From Xanthomonas populi (GTDB lineage Bacteria; Pseudomonadota; Gammaproteobacteria; Xanthomonadales; Xanthomonadaceae), in assembly GCF_002940065.1 (NCBI RefSeq), contig NZ_MDEJ01000007.1, positions 1-63,094 on the forward strand: a stretch of DNA of 63,094 nt. Direction: 5' to 3'. The position numbers were made by a program, and so were the translations under genes. Below, piece by piece: positions 1-10,891 of this stretch. Under the pieces are notes generated by a model, which saw only the letters and a program-made list of their open reading frames with translations, had not been told where the DNA came from and made no database searches. How positions within the stretch are numbered: position 1 is the first letter of the stretch; each line of letters opens with the position of its first letter.

Positions 1-141
1 CAAAGACGCCGGTACACACCGCTTAAAATCACGACGATTTTGTGTTTTTAACCATATTCTTGCGTTTTTTGCGCGTATCCACGCCGTCAGGTTCTCAAAC
101 ATTGGCCGTGCAGGTGACGCGGCTGCTTGATCAGCGTTGCC

Positions 142-741
142 TTAAATCGACACCGGCAACTTGAAGTAAGTGCCCAACCCATCCAGAAACATCTGCACCG
201 AAATGGCCACCAGCAACATGCCCATCAGGCGCTCGATCGCGGTCAGTGCACGATGACCGAGCAGTTTATACAGCAGCGGCGCCGAGGCCAGGATGGTGGA
301 TGCGCCGATCCAGGCAATCATCAGGGCCAGGCTCCAATCCCATAGCCGCGTGGGTTCGTTGCTGCCCATCAGCATCACCGCGGCCATGCCGGACGGGCCG
401 GCGACCAGCGGAATCGCCAGCGGCACGATGAAGGGCTCGCCGTCGGGGATCTCGCCCATCAGGCCTTCCGGGCGCGGGAAGATCATGCGGATGCCGATCA
501 GGAACAGCACGATGCCGCCAGCGATCGCCACCGACTCCTGACGCAGGTGCATCAGCTCCAGCGCGTACTTGCCGCCCCACAGAAATGCCATCAGCACGAA
601 TAAGGCGACCAGCAACTCGCGCGCGAGCACGAAGCGCTGGCGCTTCGGTGGCAGCGGCTTGAGCACGCTGAGAAACACCGGGATATTGCCCAGCGGGTCG
701 AGAATCAGGAACAGCAGCAAGGCTGCCGACAGGATGGTCAT
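142..741 (-). CDS. MarC/YhgN-family integral membrane protein
   Basis: A 199-residue, strongly hydrophobic protein with about six predicted membrane segments, and the family-typical early DPLGNIP motif (D17 region) plus a later PLAIPLVAGP motif. This matches the MarC family of inner-membrane proteins; the transported substrate is unknown for most members, and the old link to multiple antibiotic resistance was not upheld. The start at 741 is chosen because its ATGA overlaps the stop of the upstream SDR gene by 4 nt. A longer reading frame upstream is only the SDR gene in another frame. It is the third gene of a coupled grxD-SDR-marC unit. Family assignment is firm; function is not. Confidence 0.88.
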   Translation of the reverse strand: MTILSAALLLFLILDPLGNIPVFLSVLKPLPPKRQRFVLARELLVALFVLMAFLWGGKYALELMHLRQESVAIAGGIVLFLIGIRMIFPRPEGLMGEIPDGEPFIVPLAIPLVAGPSGMAAVMLMGSNEPTRLWDWSLALMIAWIGASTILASAPLLYKLLGHRALTAIERLMGMLLVAISVQMFLDGLGTYFKLPVSI

Positions 742-1481
742 GCGGGAGGACTCCAGATCGCACCGCGGTGCACGGCGCCTGCCATAGACAACAAGGTGAC
801 GCAGGCAGACGCATAGCGCGCGGGGTCGACCGCCTCGCTGTCTTGCTGATGGGTGAAAGCACGCGCGCGCAACGCGGTGCGCATCGGGCCGGGCTGCAGG
901 CCGCTGATGCGCACCGCGCCGGTGGCGGTTTCGTGGTGCAGGCTGGCAAGTAGGCCGCGCTGTGCATGCTGGGCAGCGCCGTAAGCGCCCCAATAGGCCT
1001 GGCCAACGCGTGCAGGGTCATCAATGACGAAGACCACTGCCGCGTCGTCCCGCTGCCGCAACAGCGGCAGGCAGGCCTGGGTCAACCAGGCGCGCGCGGT
1101 GAGATTGATATGGATGTTGCGCGCAAAATCCGCAGGCGCTGCAAGCTCGGCTGGCGTCAAACCAGCGAAATCAGCGCCGCAATGCAGCAGGCCATGCAAG
1201 CCACCAAGTTCGGATTGCAGCCGTTGCGCAAGTGCGGCGTAATCGTCCGGCGTAGCGCCGGCCAGATCGAGCGGATACAGCAACGGCTCCGGACCAAGTT
1301 TGGCTACCACGTCGTAGATGCGCTCCAATGGGCGCACTTTGCGACCGAGCAGCACCACGGTAGCGCCGGCAGATGCACATGCCTGTGCAGCGGCAGCGCC
1401 CAGGCCGCCGGCGGCACCAGTGATCAGCACCACACACTCGTCCAACAAGGCAGCGTCGGACTGGTCCTGCAACGCACTCAC
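738..1481 (-). CDS. SDR-family protein (YciK-like) with degenerate active site
   Basis: About 247 residues with an N-terminal Rossmann fold carrying the SDR nucleotide motif TGAAGGLG. The shape and the WGAYG region resemble YciK-type short-chain dehydrogenases. The usual YxxxK catalytic pair reads Y-G-A-A-Q here, so the lysine is replaced by glutamine, and the expected catalytic serine region reads IDDPARVG with no serine. The proposed start is the GTG at 1481, whose GTGA overlaps the grxD stop; no ATG exists nearby in frame. It is translationally coupled to grxD and marC. Classical oxidoreductase activity is doubtful; a binding or vestigial role is inferred. Confidence 0.8.
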   Translation of the reverse strand: MSALQDQSDAALLDECVVLITGAAGGLGAAAAQACASAGATVVLLGRKVRPLERIYDVVAKLGPEPLLYPLDLAGATPDDYAALAQRLQSELGGLHGLLHCGADFAGLTPAELAAPADFARNIHINLTARAWLTQACLPLLRQRDDAAVVFVIDDPARVGQAYWGAYGAAQHAQRGLLASLHHETATGAVRISGLQPGPMRTALRARAFTHQQDSEAVDPARYASACVTLLSMAGAVHRGAIWSPPA

Positions 1482-1798
1482 GGCTGATAAGCCTCGCTGA
1501 CGATGCGCTTGAGCTCGCCGGATTCGAACAATTCCAGCGTGATGTCGCAGCCGCCGATCAACTCGCCATGAATAAACAACTGCGGGAAGGTCGGCCAGTT
1601 GGAATAGCGCGGTAAATTCGCGCGCACTTCGGGTTCTTCCAGCACGTTGACGGTGCGCAATTGATCGGCGCCGGCAGCGACCAACGCCTGCACTGCGCGA
1701 CTGGAAAACTCGCACATCGGGAACTGCGGGGTGCCTTTCATGAACAATACGATCGGGTGTTGTTCGACTTCGGCCTGGATCCGTTCCATCACCGGCAT
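1478..1798 (-). CDS. grxD: Monothiol glutaredoxin, Grx4 type
   Basis: A 106-residue single-domain glutaredoxin of the Grx4/GrxD class, which carries [2Fe-2S] clusters for iron-sulfur assembly and iron sensing in the cytoplasm. Visible family features are VLFMKGTPQFPMC near the active site, the WPTFPQLFI segment with the cis-proline, and the GGCDI motif that binds glutathione. The active site reads C-E-F-S rather than the family's C-G-F-S. The start at 1798 is supported by an AGGAGAG ribosome site just upstream. It heads the operon with the SDR and marC genes and is divergent from sodB. Confidence 0.93.
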   Translation of the reverse strand: MPVMERIQAEVEQHPIVLFMKGTPQFPMCEFSSRAVQALVAAGADQLRTVNVLEEPEVRANLPRYSNWPTFPQLFIHGELIGGCDITLELFESGELKRIVSEAYQP

Positions 1799-1919
1799 TG
1801 GACTCTCCTGACTGGGAGCGGCAGGCCCGACCGCCGGGTCGGATAGACTTCCGCAAATGCGCGCATTGTAAGCCTTCAACGCGACCTGTCGCCGCACTCT
1901 CTTCGCTGCCATTGCCATC

Positions 1920-2498
1920 ATGCCGATCGAACACCTTGCACTGCCCTACTCCCGCGCTGCTCTTGAGCCGCATCTTTCATCCGCTACATTGGAGGCGCAC
2001 CACTGCGTTTGTCATCGCAGCGATGTCGAACGGCTCAATGCGTGCATTGAGGGCAGCGAGTTCGCCGAGCTGACGCTGGAAGAGATCATCCCGCGTGCGC
2101 AAGGGACGCTGTTTCATCTGGCCGCGCAAGTGTGGAACCACAACTTCTATTGGAAATGCCTGCGCCCGCGCGGTGGCGGCGAGCCACTCGGCCGGTTGGC
2201 CGACAGCATTGCAACGTCGTTCGGCGACTTCGTGCATTTCAAGCAGGAATTCAACCGTGTCGCCCTGAGCACCTTCGGCTCGGGCTGGGTGTGGCTGGTG
2301 CAGCGCCCGCACGGCGCCTTGGCGGTCGTTGCCACGCCGAATGCATCCACGCCGCTCACCGGGCCGGACACGCCGTTGCTCACCTGCGACGTGTGGGAGC
2401 ACGCGTACTATCTGGATTACCAGCAGGACCGCGCGCAGTACATGGACGCGTTCTGGAAGCTGATCAATTGGGATTTTGTGGCTAGCCGGTTGGGCTAG
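1920..2498 (+). CDS. sodB: Superoxide dismutase, Fe/Mn family (SodB-like)
   Basis: A 192-residue protein aligning throughout with iron superoxide dismutases, which convert superoxide to oxygen and hydrogen peroxide in the cytoplasm. The metal ligands are present: H27, the His of AAQVWNHNFYW, and Asp and His of DVWEHAYY. The N-terminal helix is unusual: where E. coli SodB reads HYGKHHQTYV, this protein reads HHCVCHRSDV. The second-sphere His30 is therefore Cys31 and the gateway Tyr34 is Asp35. The C-terminal half, including GSGW, looks normal. It is divergent from grxD and ends inside its own terminator. Fold assignment is firm, activity level uncertain. Confidence 0.9.
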   Translation: MPIEHLALPYSRAALEPHLSSATLEAHHCVCHRSDVERLNACIEGSEFAELTLEEIIPRAQGTLFHLAAQVWNHNFYWKCLRPRGGGEPLGRLADSIATSFGDFVHFKQEFNRVALSTFGSGWVWLVQRPHGALAVVATPNASTPLTGPDTPLLTCDVWEHAYYLDYQQDRAQYMDAFWKLINWDFVASRLG

Positions 2499-2513
2499 CC
2501 TTGCAGTTTTTTT
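2480..2513 (+). terminator. Intrinsic terminator overlapping the sodB stop codon
   Basis: The octamer GGCTAGCC occurs at 2480-2487 and 2493-2500; being self-complementary it forms an 8-bp stem with a 5-nt loop, followed by a run of seven T at 2507-2513. The sodB TAG stop (2496-2498) lies in the 3' arm. Confidence 0.75.
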
Positions 2514-2652
2514 GCGGTTCACATAGATCGCTTGCCTACTGCAAGCGCACGTTTGGCGGCTATCGATCTTTACGACAAGGCTTCCTGTGGAACATCGCCA
2601 GACGCCTGTTCTCGCGCTGCATCGTCGCACTGCCGCTCACGCGCCTTACGCA

Positions 2653-3798
2653 TCATCCTTCGCTCAAACGCGCAACCACCGGCCCAACCTGCGTATCACG
2701 CTTCAATGCAATGCCAGCGTCCACCAGTGCGCGCGCAAGCAGCTGCGGCGTATCGGCGCGCAGCGTTGCATGGCCGACTTTGCGCCCATCGCGCGACTGC
2801 TTGCCGTAGTCGTGCCAATGCCCACCAGGCACTGCAAGAAACGCAGCAGCGTCCGGCATCGCACCCAGCCAGTTGAGCATGCAGGCATGCCCGCGCATTG
2901 CGGTGCTGCCGAGCGGCAAACCAAGCACCGCACGCACATGATTTTCGAATTGCGAGGTCTCTGCGCCTTCGGCGGTCCAATGGCCAGAGTTGTGCACGCG
3001 CGGTGCCATCTCGTTGGCGAGCAATTTGCCATCGCTAACGAAGAGTTCAAGCGCGAACACACCCACGTAGTCCAGGCGCTCGGCGATCGCGCGCGTATGC
3101 GCCTCTGCGGCAGCCTGCAACGCAGCATCGACCGTTGCTGGTGCAAGACTGGCCGACAGCACGCCGTCCACATGCCAGTTTTCGGTCAGCGGCCAGGCGC
3201 GGAACTCGCCATCGCGGCCGCGCACAGCCACCACGCTGACCTCGCGTTCGAACGGCACGAAGGCTTCCACAATCAGTCCGACGTTCACTGCCTGCGCGCC
3301 GAGTGCTTCCCATGCGGCATCAGCATCGGCCAGCGTCTTGATGCGGAACTGGCCCTTGCCGTCGTAGCCGAAGCGACGCGTCTTGAGCACGCAGGGCGTG
3401 CCGATGCGAGCCAATGCTGCATCGAGTCCCGCACGGTCGTCGATGGCGGCGAATTCAGGAACTGGAATCTCGAGCTCGCGAAACAAGGTTTTTTCGCTGA
3501 GCCGATCCTGCGCCACCGCCAATGCGGCAGCACTGGGAAACACCGGCACCTGCGTGGCCAACTGCTGCGCGCTGGCGGCAGGCACGTTTTCGAAATCGAA
3601 GGTGATCACATCGACCTGCGCGGCGAATGCGGCAAGCGCAGCGGTCTCGTCGAATGCGCCGACCTGCAGCGGTGCCACCTGCCCTGCGCAGGCATCGGCA
3701 GACGGGTCGAATACCGCAAACCGCAGCCCCAACGGCGCGCCGGCCAACACCAACATGCGTGCCAATTGGCCGCCACCCAAAATGCCAACCGTGCTCAT
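2653..3798 (-). CDS. purK: N5-carboxyaminoimidazole ribonucleotide synthase
   Basis: A 381-residue ATP-grasp enzyme of de novo purine synthesis that makes N5-CAIR from AIR, bicarbonate and ATP. Seen features: N-terminal [11 protein letters not shown] glycine-rich motif, the [15 protein letters not shown] lysine loop of the ATP-grasp domain, and the [13 protein letters not shown] metal and substrate motif. Length fits the family. The ATG at 3798 overlaps the purE stop by 4 nt, so the two pathway-adjacent enzymes are translationally coupled. It converges on sodB. Confidence 0.97.
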   Translation of the reverse strand: MSTVGILGGGQLARMLVLAGAPLGLRFAVFDPSADACAGQVAPLQVGAFDETAALAAFAAQVDVITFDFENVPAASAQQLATQVPVFPSAAALAVAQDRLSEKTLFRELEIPVPEFAAIDDRAGLDAALARIGTPCVLKTRRFGYDGKGQFRIKTLADADAAWEALGAQAVNVGLIVEAFVPFEREVSVVAVRGRDGEFRAWPLTENWHVDGVLSASLAPATVDAALQAAAEAHTRAIAERLDYVGVFALELFVSDGKLLANEMAPRVHNSGHWTAEGAETSQFENHVRAVLGLPLGSTAMRGHACMLNWLGAMPDAAAFLAVPGGHWHDYGKQSRDGRKVGHATLRADTPQLLARALVDAGIALKRDTQVGPVVARLSEG

Positions 3799-4298
3799 TG
3801 ACGCGGGTCGTCGCTGGCCATCACATCGTCGGTCTGCTTGGCACGGAACTGCGCCAATGCCAGGCCGACCTGCGCCTGCTCGGGCGCCAGCATTGCAGCG
3901 GCGAACAGGGCGGCATTCGCCGCGCCGGCATTACCAATGGCAAACGTTGCGACCGGAATCCCCGCTGGCATCTGCACGATCGACAGCAGCGAATCCATGC
4001 CGTTGAGCGCCTTGGACTGCACCGGCACACCCAGCACCGGCACCGCCGTCTTGGCCGCCAACATGCCCGGCAAGTGCGCTGCGCCACCGGCACCAGCGAT
4101 GATCGCGCGCAGGCCGCGTTCGCCAGCCTGCTCTGCATAGGTGAACAACACATCCGGCGTGCGGTGCGCAGAGACCACCTTGACTTCGTAAAGCACGCCT
4201 AGCGCATCGAGCTTCTGAGCTGCGTGTTGCATGGTCTCCCAATCCGAACGGGAGCCCATCACGATGCCGACCAGCGGCGCGGAGTGGTTGGAGATCAT
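3795..4298 (-). CDS. purE: N5-carboxyaminoimidazole ribonucleotide mutase
   Basis: A 167-residue class I PurE, which moves the carboxylate of N5-CAIR to give CAIR, the product of PurK feeding the next step. Diagnostic motifs are [13 protein letters not shown] near the N-terminus, VSAHRTPD with the catalytic histidine, and the [11 protein letters not shown] glycine-rich loop. It lies first in the purE-purK operon and is divergent from the Trm112-like gene with only 58 bp between them. Confidence 0.97.
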   Translation of the reverse strand: MISNHSAPLVGIVMGSRSDWETMQHAAQKLDALGVLYEVKVVSAHRTPDVLFTYAEQAGERGLRAIIAGAGGAAHLPGMLAAKTAVPVLGVPVQSKALNGMDSLLSIVQMPAGIPVATFAIGNAGAANAALFAAAMLAPEQAQVGLALAQFRAKQTDDVMASDDPRQ

Positions 4299-4356
4299 GG
4301 CCCTGCCCTGCGGTAAAGACGTATTCTAGCCATCTTCCACGCAAGACAAGACTTCG

Positions 4357-4626
4357 ATGGATCGCAAATTGCTCTACCTGCTGTGCTCGCCCGACACCCG
4401 CCAACCGCTCTCGCTGCTCGACGGCAAGGGCCTGGAAGCACTCAACACCGCCATCGCCGGCGGAAACCTGCAGCGTGCCGACGGGACCGTGCAGGCACAG
4501 CCGCTGCGCGAGGCGCTGATCACCCGCGACCGTAAGCAGATCTTCCGCGTCGACGACGGCATTCCGGTGCTGCTGGCCGAAGAAGCCATCGGCACAGCAC
4601 AGATCGCCGGCTTCCCCGAGAAGTGA
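4357..4626 (+). CDS. Trm112/YcaR-like small protein
   Basis: An 89-residue protein of the Trm112/UPF0434 type. It begins with LLYLLCSPDTRQPL and ends with FRVDDGIPVLL, the two conserved strands of the family. In eukaryotes and archaea Trm112 activates methyltransferases; the bacterial role is not settled. It is longer than the usual 60 residues because of an insert between the two halves, and most of the cysteines that bind zinc in other members are absent. Its TGA overlaps the GTG start of nadC in a GTGA arrangement. Confidence 0.85.
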   Translation: MDRKLLYLLCSPDTRQPLSLLDGKGLEALNTAIAGGNLQRADGTVQAQPLREALITRDRKQIFRVDDGIPVLLAEEAIGTAQIAGFPEK

Positions 4627-5507
4627 CTTCTCCCGTGCGCACGACCGTGCCGGAGGCGCCGCCGGCCGCGCTGGTGGATGCCGATGTGGCACGCGCGCTG
4701 GCCGAAGACATCGGCACCGGCGATGTGACCGCCGCGCTGTTGCCCGATCAGGCCGACAGCGCGTATCTGCTGTGCAAGCAGGATGCGGTGATCGCCGGCC
4801 GGCCATGGTTCGATGCCACGCATCGCGCGCTAGATCCGCAGGTGCGCATCGACTGGCAGGTGCACGAAGGCCAGCATGTTGGTGCTGGCACAGTGCTGGC
4901 CATCCTGCATGGCAGCAGCCGCAGCCTGGTCAGCGCAGAGCGCACATCGCTCAATTTCATGCAAACACTCTCGGCCACTGCAACCACCACCGCTGCTTAC
5001 GTTGCTGCGGTGGCCGGTACCGGCACGCGCATTCTGGATACGCGCAAGACGCTGCCGGGCCTGCGCGCAGCGCAGAAATACGCGGTGCGCTGCGGTGGTG
5101 GCGACAATCACCGCATCGGCTTGTTCGATACGGTGATGCTCAAGGAAAACCACATTCGCGCAGCCGGCTCGTTGAGCGACGCCGTGCATGCCGCACGTGC
5201 ACAGCAACCGAAGTTACCGCTGGTGGTCGAAGTGGAAACGCTGGAGCAACTGCGCGAAGCATTGCAGGTGGGCTGCACGCGCATCCTGATCGACGACTTC
5301 GACCCGGCCAGGCGCCGTGCAGCGGTGCTTCTCGTTGCCGCCTTGCCGCAAGAACAGCGTATTCCGCTCGAAGTGTCTGGCAGCGTGGATCTGGCCGGCA
5401 TTGCCGCGATTGCCAACGATGGCGTTGACTGTATTTCCATCGGCGGCCTCACCAAGCACGTGCAAGCGGTGGATCTTTCGCTCAAACTCGGCCCGCCGCC
5501 GCACTGA
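4623..5507 (+). CDS. nadC: Nicotinate-nucleotide pyrophosphorylase (carboxylating)
   Basis: A 294-residue quinolinate phosphoribosyltransferase, which converts quinolinate and PRPP to nicotinate mononucleotide in de novo NAD synthesis. Seen motifs: EDIGTGDVT near the N-terminus, ILDTRKTLPGLR and KYAVRCGGGDNHR with basic residues that bind PRPP and quinolinate, and VEVETLEQL plus VSGSVDLAGI in the barrel. The start is a GTG overlapping the previous stop; a second GTG four codons later is also possible. The downstream DUF2272 gene follows after 8 bp. Confidence 0.97.
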   Translation: MTSPVRTTVPEAPPAALVDADVARALAEDIGTGDVTAALLPDQADSAYLLCKQDAVIAGRPWFDATHRALDPQVRIDWQVHEGQHVGAGTVLAILHGSSRSLVSAERTSLNFMQTLSATATTTAAYVAAVAGTGTRILDTRKTLPGLRAAQKYAVRCGGGDNHRIGLFDTVMLKENHIRAAGSLSDAVHAARAQQPKLPLVVEVETLEQLREALQVGCTRILIDDFDPARRRAAVLLVAALPQEQRIPLEVSGSVDLAGIAAIANDGVDCISIGGLTKHVQAVDLSLKLGPPPH

Positions 5508-5515
5508 TTTCACGT

Positions 5516-6622
5516 GTGCTCGCACGCAGCTCTGTCAGCCTGCTGCGATTGCTCAGTGCTGGATTTTCGATTACTGTAAAACCGTGGCCGTGGATCTGTC
5601 TGTTGTTGGCCGCATGCGGCGGCAGCGCGGCAGCCGCAGAAGTGTGCGATATGCCGCCACGGTTCGGCACCAGCCCGGCCGCAATCGCCATCGTACGCAG
5701 CGCCTGCAACGAACACCGATTGTGGCAGCACCCCTTCATTGATGCCAAAGGTCGTCTGGCCAGTCTTGGTGTTACCGAAGCCGAATCGAGCTATCTCGCC
5801 GACCACGGCGTGGTGGCGTGGCAACGTGTCGCAGGCTACTGGCGCGACAGCGGCACGCTGGCATCGATGGGCAGTCGCCCCGGTGCATCGAACTGTGCAG
5901 CCTTGGATGGCACGCGCTACACCGCCAGCGAATGCCGCGCGTTTCTGGTCGACAATCCATGGTCGGCAGCCTTCATTTCATGGGTGATGACGCAAGCCGG
6001 CCTGAGCGGCTTCCATCGCTCCGCGCGGCATCTGGATTACATCCGCAGCGCCTACAACGACGGCGCCAGCGGCCCGTACCAGTTCACCGATCCTGCAGTG
6101 GAAAAACCCGCCCCCGGCGATATGCTCTGCCTGCTGCGCGGGCGCACTGCCTCGCTCGGCTATGCCGGGCTCAAGGCTGAGCTTGGCGGTAATGTACCGA
6201 TGCTGTGGCAATCGCATTGCGATGTGGTGGTGGCCGCCAACGTCGGTGGCGACCGCACGCTGTATCTGATCGGCGGCAATGTGTTCAACACGGTGATGAT
6301 GCGCAAGATGCCGCTGGATCGCGCCGGCCGCGTGGTGCTGCCGACACCGCAGTCCGACACTGCTCAGGACCAGAACGAAGACCGCCTCGGCATCGCCAGC
6401 GAATGCACGCCAGCGCACGAAGAACTGTGCGATTTCAACCGTCGCGATTGGGCGGCTTTGTTGAAGCTGCGTCCTGATGCGGCAATGACCGCACCGCCGC
6501 CGATTGAGTCGCTGCCGGTGCCTAGTGCTGCGCCCGCAGATCAAACGATGCCGCCAGGTTTTCCACGCGTTGTGCCACCGCGTCCGGAAACACAGCCTGC
6601 GCCGACACAGCAGCCGGGGTGA
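5516..6622 (+). CDS. Secreted DUF2272 protein with proline-rich tail
   Basis: About 368 residues. The N-terminus has a hydrophobic stretch ending LLLAACGGSAAAAE, which could be a lipoprotein signal (cysteine after AA) or a cleaved signal peptide. The central domain contains NPWSAAFISWVMTQAG and later SHCDVVV, typical of DUF2272, a domain with an NlpC/P60-like fold suggesting a cysteine amidase acting on cell wall, though this is inference. The last 45 residues are rich in Pro and Ala. The GTG at 5516 is the first start in frame; a later start nearer the hydrophobic stretch is possible. It sits 8 bp behind nadC. Confidence 0.75.
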   Translation: MLARSSVSLLRLLSAGFSITVKPWPWICLLLAACGGSAAAAEVCDMPPRFGTSPAAIAIVRSACNEHRLWQHPFIDAKGRLASLGVTEAESSYLADHGVVAWQRVAGYWRDSGTLASMGSRPGASNCAALDGTRYTASECRAFLVDNPWSAAFISWVMTQAGLSGFHRSARHLDYIRSAYNDGASGPYQFTDPAVEKPAPGDMLCLLRGRTASLGYAGLKAELGGNVPMLWQSHCDVVVAANVGGDRTLYLIGGNVFNTVMMRKMPLDRAGRVVLPTPQSDTAQDQNEDRLGIASECTPAHEELCDFNRRDWAALLKLRPDAAMTAPPPIESLPVPSAAPADQTMPPGFPRVVPPRPETQPAPTQQPG

Positions 6623-6738
6623 GGGTACGGAGCTTCGTTTCAACCACACGAGGCTTCGCTCGCACCCTCATCCGCCCCTGCGGCACCTTCTCCTGCATGG
6701 AGTAAGGAACAAAGCACGGATTATTACCGAACCGACAA

Positions 6739-6766
6739 CAAAAAAGCGGGCCGAAGCCCGCTTTTT
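6739..6766 (-). terminator. Intrinsic terminator after pnp
   Basis: A perfect stem of AAAAAGCGGGC against GCCCGCTTTTT with a four-base loop. Read on the minus strand the loop is TTCG, a very stable tetraloop, followed by a T tract. It lies between convergent genes and should work for pnp and, by symmetry, also for the DUF2272 gene. Confidence 0.88.
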
Positions 6767-6789
6767 CGTGACGCATCAAACAGCAGCGA

Positions 6790-8904
<2,115 letters not shown>

Positions 8905-8964
8905 GGAGGTTTTTTCCTTAAGGTGTCGCTATCTTCGTTGGACCGTCGTCGACCCATGCCGAGA

Positions 8965-8991
8965 ACGGGCGGCCGGGAGGCTCCGGCCCGT
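8965..8991 (-). promoter_or_regulatory. Stem-loop in the pnp leader
   Basis: ACGGG at 8965-8969 pairs with CCCGT at 8987-8991, and an inner CCGG pairs with CCGG across a 6-nt loop. It sits 60 nt upstream of the pnp start, where E. coli pnp has an RNase III-cleaved hairpin used for autoregulation. The functional parallel is inferred. Confidence 0.4.
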
Positions 8992-9027
8992 GAATTGCAT
9001 CGAGCAAATAACGGAATGCGTATGACC

Positions 9028-9061
9028 AAAATAAAACCGCGGCGCATCGCTGCACCGCGGT
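9028..9061 (-). terminator. Terminator or attenuator between rpsO and pnp
   Basis: On the minus strand ACCGCGG (9055-9061) pairs with CCGCGGT (9036-9042) around a 12-nt loop, followed by a TTTTATTTT-like tract. It begins just after the rpsO stop. As in other bacteria, read-through probably still feeds pnp. Confidence 0.75.
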
Positions 9062-9073
9062 GGTAGGACTCTA

Positions 9074-9334
9074 TTAGCGGCGCAGGCCTAGCTTTTCGAT
9101 CAGCGACTTGTAACGCTCGCTGTCCTTCTTCTTCAGGTAGTCGAGCAGGCTGCGGCGACGGTTGACCATCTGTAGCAGACCACGACGGCTGTGGTGATCT
9201 TTCTTGTGGGTCTTGAAGTGGCCGCTCAGCAGTTCGATGCGAGCGGTCAGCAGCGCGACCTGCACTTCAGGAGAGCCAGTGTCCTGGGCGCTGCGCTTGT
9301 TGTCTTCAATCACTTTCTGGGTGTCGACGGACAT
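9074..9334 (-). CDS. rpsO: 30S ribosomal protein S15
   Basis: An 86-residue S15, which binds 16S rRNA early in assembly of the small subunit platform. It shows the family features [13 protein letters not shown] and [11 protein letters not shown] and a basic C-terminus ending KLGLRR. The start at 9334 (MSVDTQK) gives the standard length; the in-frame upstream extension is non-coding. Neighbours truB and pnp are the same as in E. coli. Confidence 0.98.
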   Translation of the reverse strand: MSVDTQKVIEDNKRSAQDTGSPEVQVALLTARIELLSGHFKTHKKDHHSRRGLLQMVNRRRSLLDYLKKKDSERYKSLIEKLGLRR

Positions 9335-9490
9335 GTGTTTTCTCGATAGATGCGTGGTCGACAGGAACGTGCATGACGCACCGCCGGACTCGCCGTTTGC
9401 TTGGGATGAGCGCGCTTGGCGCTGGAGGTGCCCCGAACGGGGCCGCGAAATTGTAACGTCGTGCAAGCCTGGGGACAAGTTGACTCAAAA

Positions 9491-10417
9491 TTAACAAGCC
9501 TGGACTTCGTTCAGTCCATTGAACAACCGCTGGGGCGACAACCGCCCCTCCATGTCCACCAGGCCTAGGCCTGAGGGGATTCCGTCTGGTCCGAACACGG
9601 CCACCTGGCCAGCCGGAAATGCGGCATCGCGCAAGCGCTGGCCCATGCGGAAACGGGCCGCATGCGCCTGATCGAGGGTGATCCTCGCAAAATCGGCAAA
9701 TCCAGCCTGAATCGGCAGCAACAACTCCTGCGCATCGGTGCCTGTTTCCAGGGCTGCCGACAGCGCTTCCAGTGTGATCATCTGCGGGGTGCGGAACGGC
9801 TCGACCCATAGCCGACGCAACGACGCGATATGCGCGCCGCAACCAAACACCTCGCCCAGATCGCGCGCCAAGCTGCGGATGTAGGTGCCCGAGCCGCAGG
9901 TCACGCGCAGTTGCAGGCGTGGCGCTGCATATCCGATCAATTTGATCGCATGTACATCGACTTCGCGTACCGGTGCCTCGATGATCTTGCCGCGGCGTGC
10001 CTTGGCATACAGCGGCTCGCCGCCTTGCTTGAGTGCAGAGTAGATCGGTGCTTGTTGGGCGATACGGCCGATAAATAGCGCCAGCGCCGCACGCAAGGCG
10101 TCTTCGCTCAGCTCGGGCACCGCACGCTCACGCAGCGGTTCGCCATCGGCATCGTCGGTATCAGTGGTGACACCCAGCACGACCTCGGCGTCGTAGGTCT
10201 TGGCCGAACCGAGCAACACGCCGGCGATCTTGGTGGCCTCGCCCAGGCACAACGGCAACAAGCCGGTGGCCAGCGGATCCAAGCTGCCGGTATGGCCGCC
10301 CTTTTCGGCGCGCAGCAAGCGGCGTGCGGCCTGCAATGCAGTGTTGGAACTGAGCCCTGCCTGCTTGTCCAGCAACAGGATGCCGTGTAGCGGGCGATAG
10401 ACGATGCGGGGTTTCAA
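9491..10417 (-). CDS. truB: tRNA pseudouridine-55 synthase
   Basis: A 308-residue TruB, which makes pseudouridine 55 in the T-loop of tRNAs. The catalytic motif [12 protein letters not shown] with its aspartate is present near residue 45, together with LLLDKQAG at the N-terminus and the YDAEVVLG and [12 protein letters not shown] motifs. A C-terminal PUA-like segment follows. It lies between rbfA and rpsO with gaps of about 80 and 156 bp. Confidence 0.97.
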   Translation of the reverse strand: MKPRIVYRPLHGILLLDKQAGLSSNTALQAARRLLRAEKGGHTGSLDPLATGLLPLCLGEATKIAGVLLGSAKTYDAEVVLGVTTDTDDADGEPLRERAVPELSEDALRAALALFIGRIAQQAPIYSALKQGGEPLYAKARRGKIIEAPVREVDVHAIKLIGYAAPRLQLRVTCGSGTYIRSLARDLGEVFGCGAHIASLRRLWVEPFRTPQMITLEALSAALETGTDAQELLLPIQAGFADFARITLDQAHAARFRMGQRLRDAAFPAGQVAVFGPDGIPSGLGLVDMEGRLSPQRLFNGLNEVQAC

Positions 10418-10498
10418 AAGATCAATGCTCGAATCGGGCGCCGTGCGTGCCCGTTGAAATCAGGGCCGCGTACAAAGAGGCGGCCGACCAGACAGCGC

Positions 10499-10891
10499 TT
10501 AGCGCTGCTCGGCGTCTTCGTCGCTGGACGTAGCCTCGGGGCCGATATCGTCCTGGTCACGCAACAGGTTGTCGATGCGCTCGCCACGATCGACCGAATC
10601 GTCGTAATGAAAGTGCAGCTCGGGCACGTGGCGCAGTTTCATAGCGCGCGCCAACTGCGTACGCAGCTGACCGGCAATTTCCTTGAGCCCCTTGACCGCT
10701 TCGACCGAGCGCTCCTGCTGCAGCGCGGTGACGAACACCTTGGCATGCGCGAGGTCGCGGGTGACTTCGACATCGGACACGCTGACCGACGGCAAGCCGT
10801 GGTCGCGCACGGCCGCGTGCACGATCGTGCCGAGGTCGCGACGCACCTGCGCCGACACGCGGTCGGTGCGATGGAATGATTTGGTTGGCAT
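10499..10891 (-). CDS. rbfA: Ribosome-binding factor A
   Basis: A 130-residue RbfA, a KH-fold factor needed for late maturation of the 30S subunit and 16S rRNA processing. Seen: the N-terminal RTDRVSAQVRRDL helix, the VEVTRDLAHAKVFV strand and KLRHVPELHFHYDDS. The last 20 residues are acidic, as in related species. It is downstream of infB after 158 bp that contain a strong hairpin. Confidence 0.97.
   Translation of the reverse strand: MPTKSFHRTDRVSAQVRRDLGTIVHAAVRDHGLPSVSVSDVEVTRDLAHAKVFVTALQQERSVEAVKGLKEIAGQLRTQLARAMKLRHVPELHFHYDDSVDRGERIDNLLRDQDDIGPEATSSDEDAEQR

Noticed and set aside
20-60. AT-rich inverted repeat AAAATC/GATTTT as a terminator for marC
   Set aside because: Stem is only A/T-rich and six base pairs, about 100 bp beyond the gene; too weak to support.
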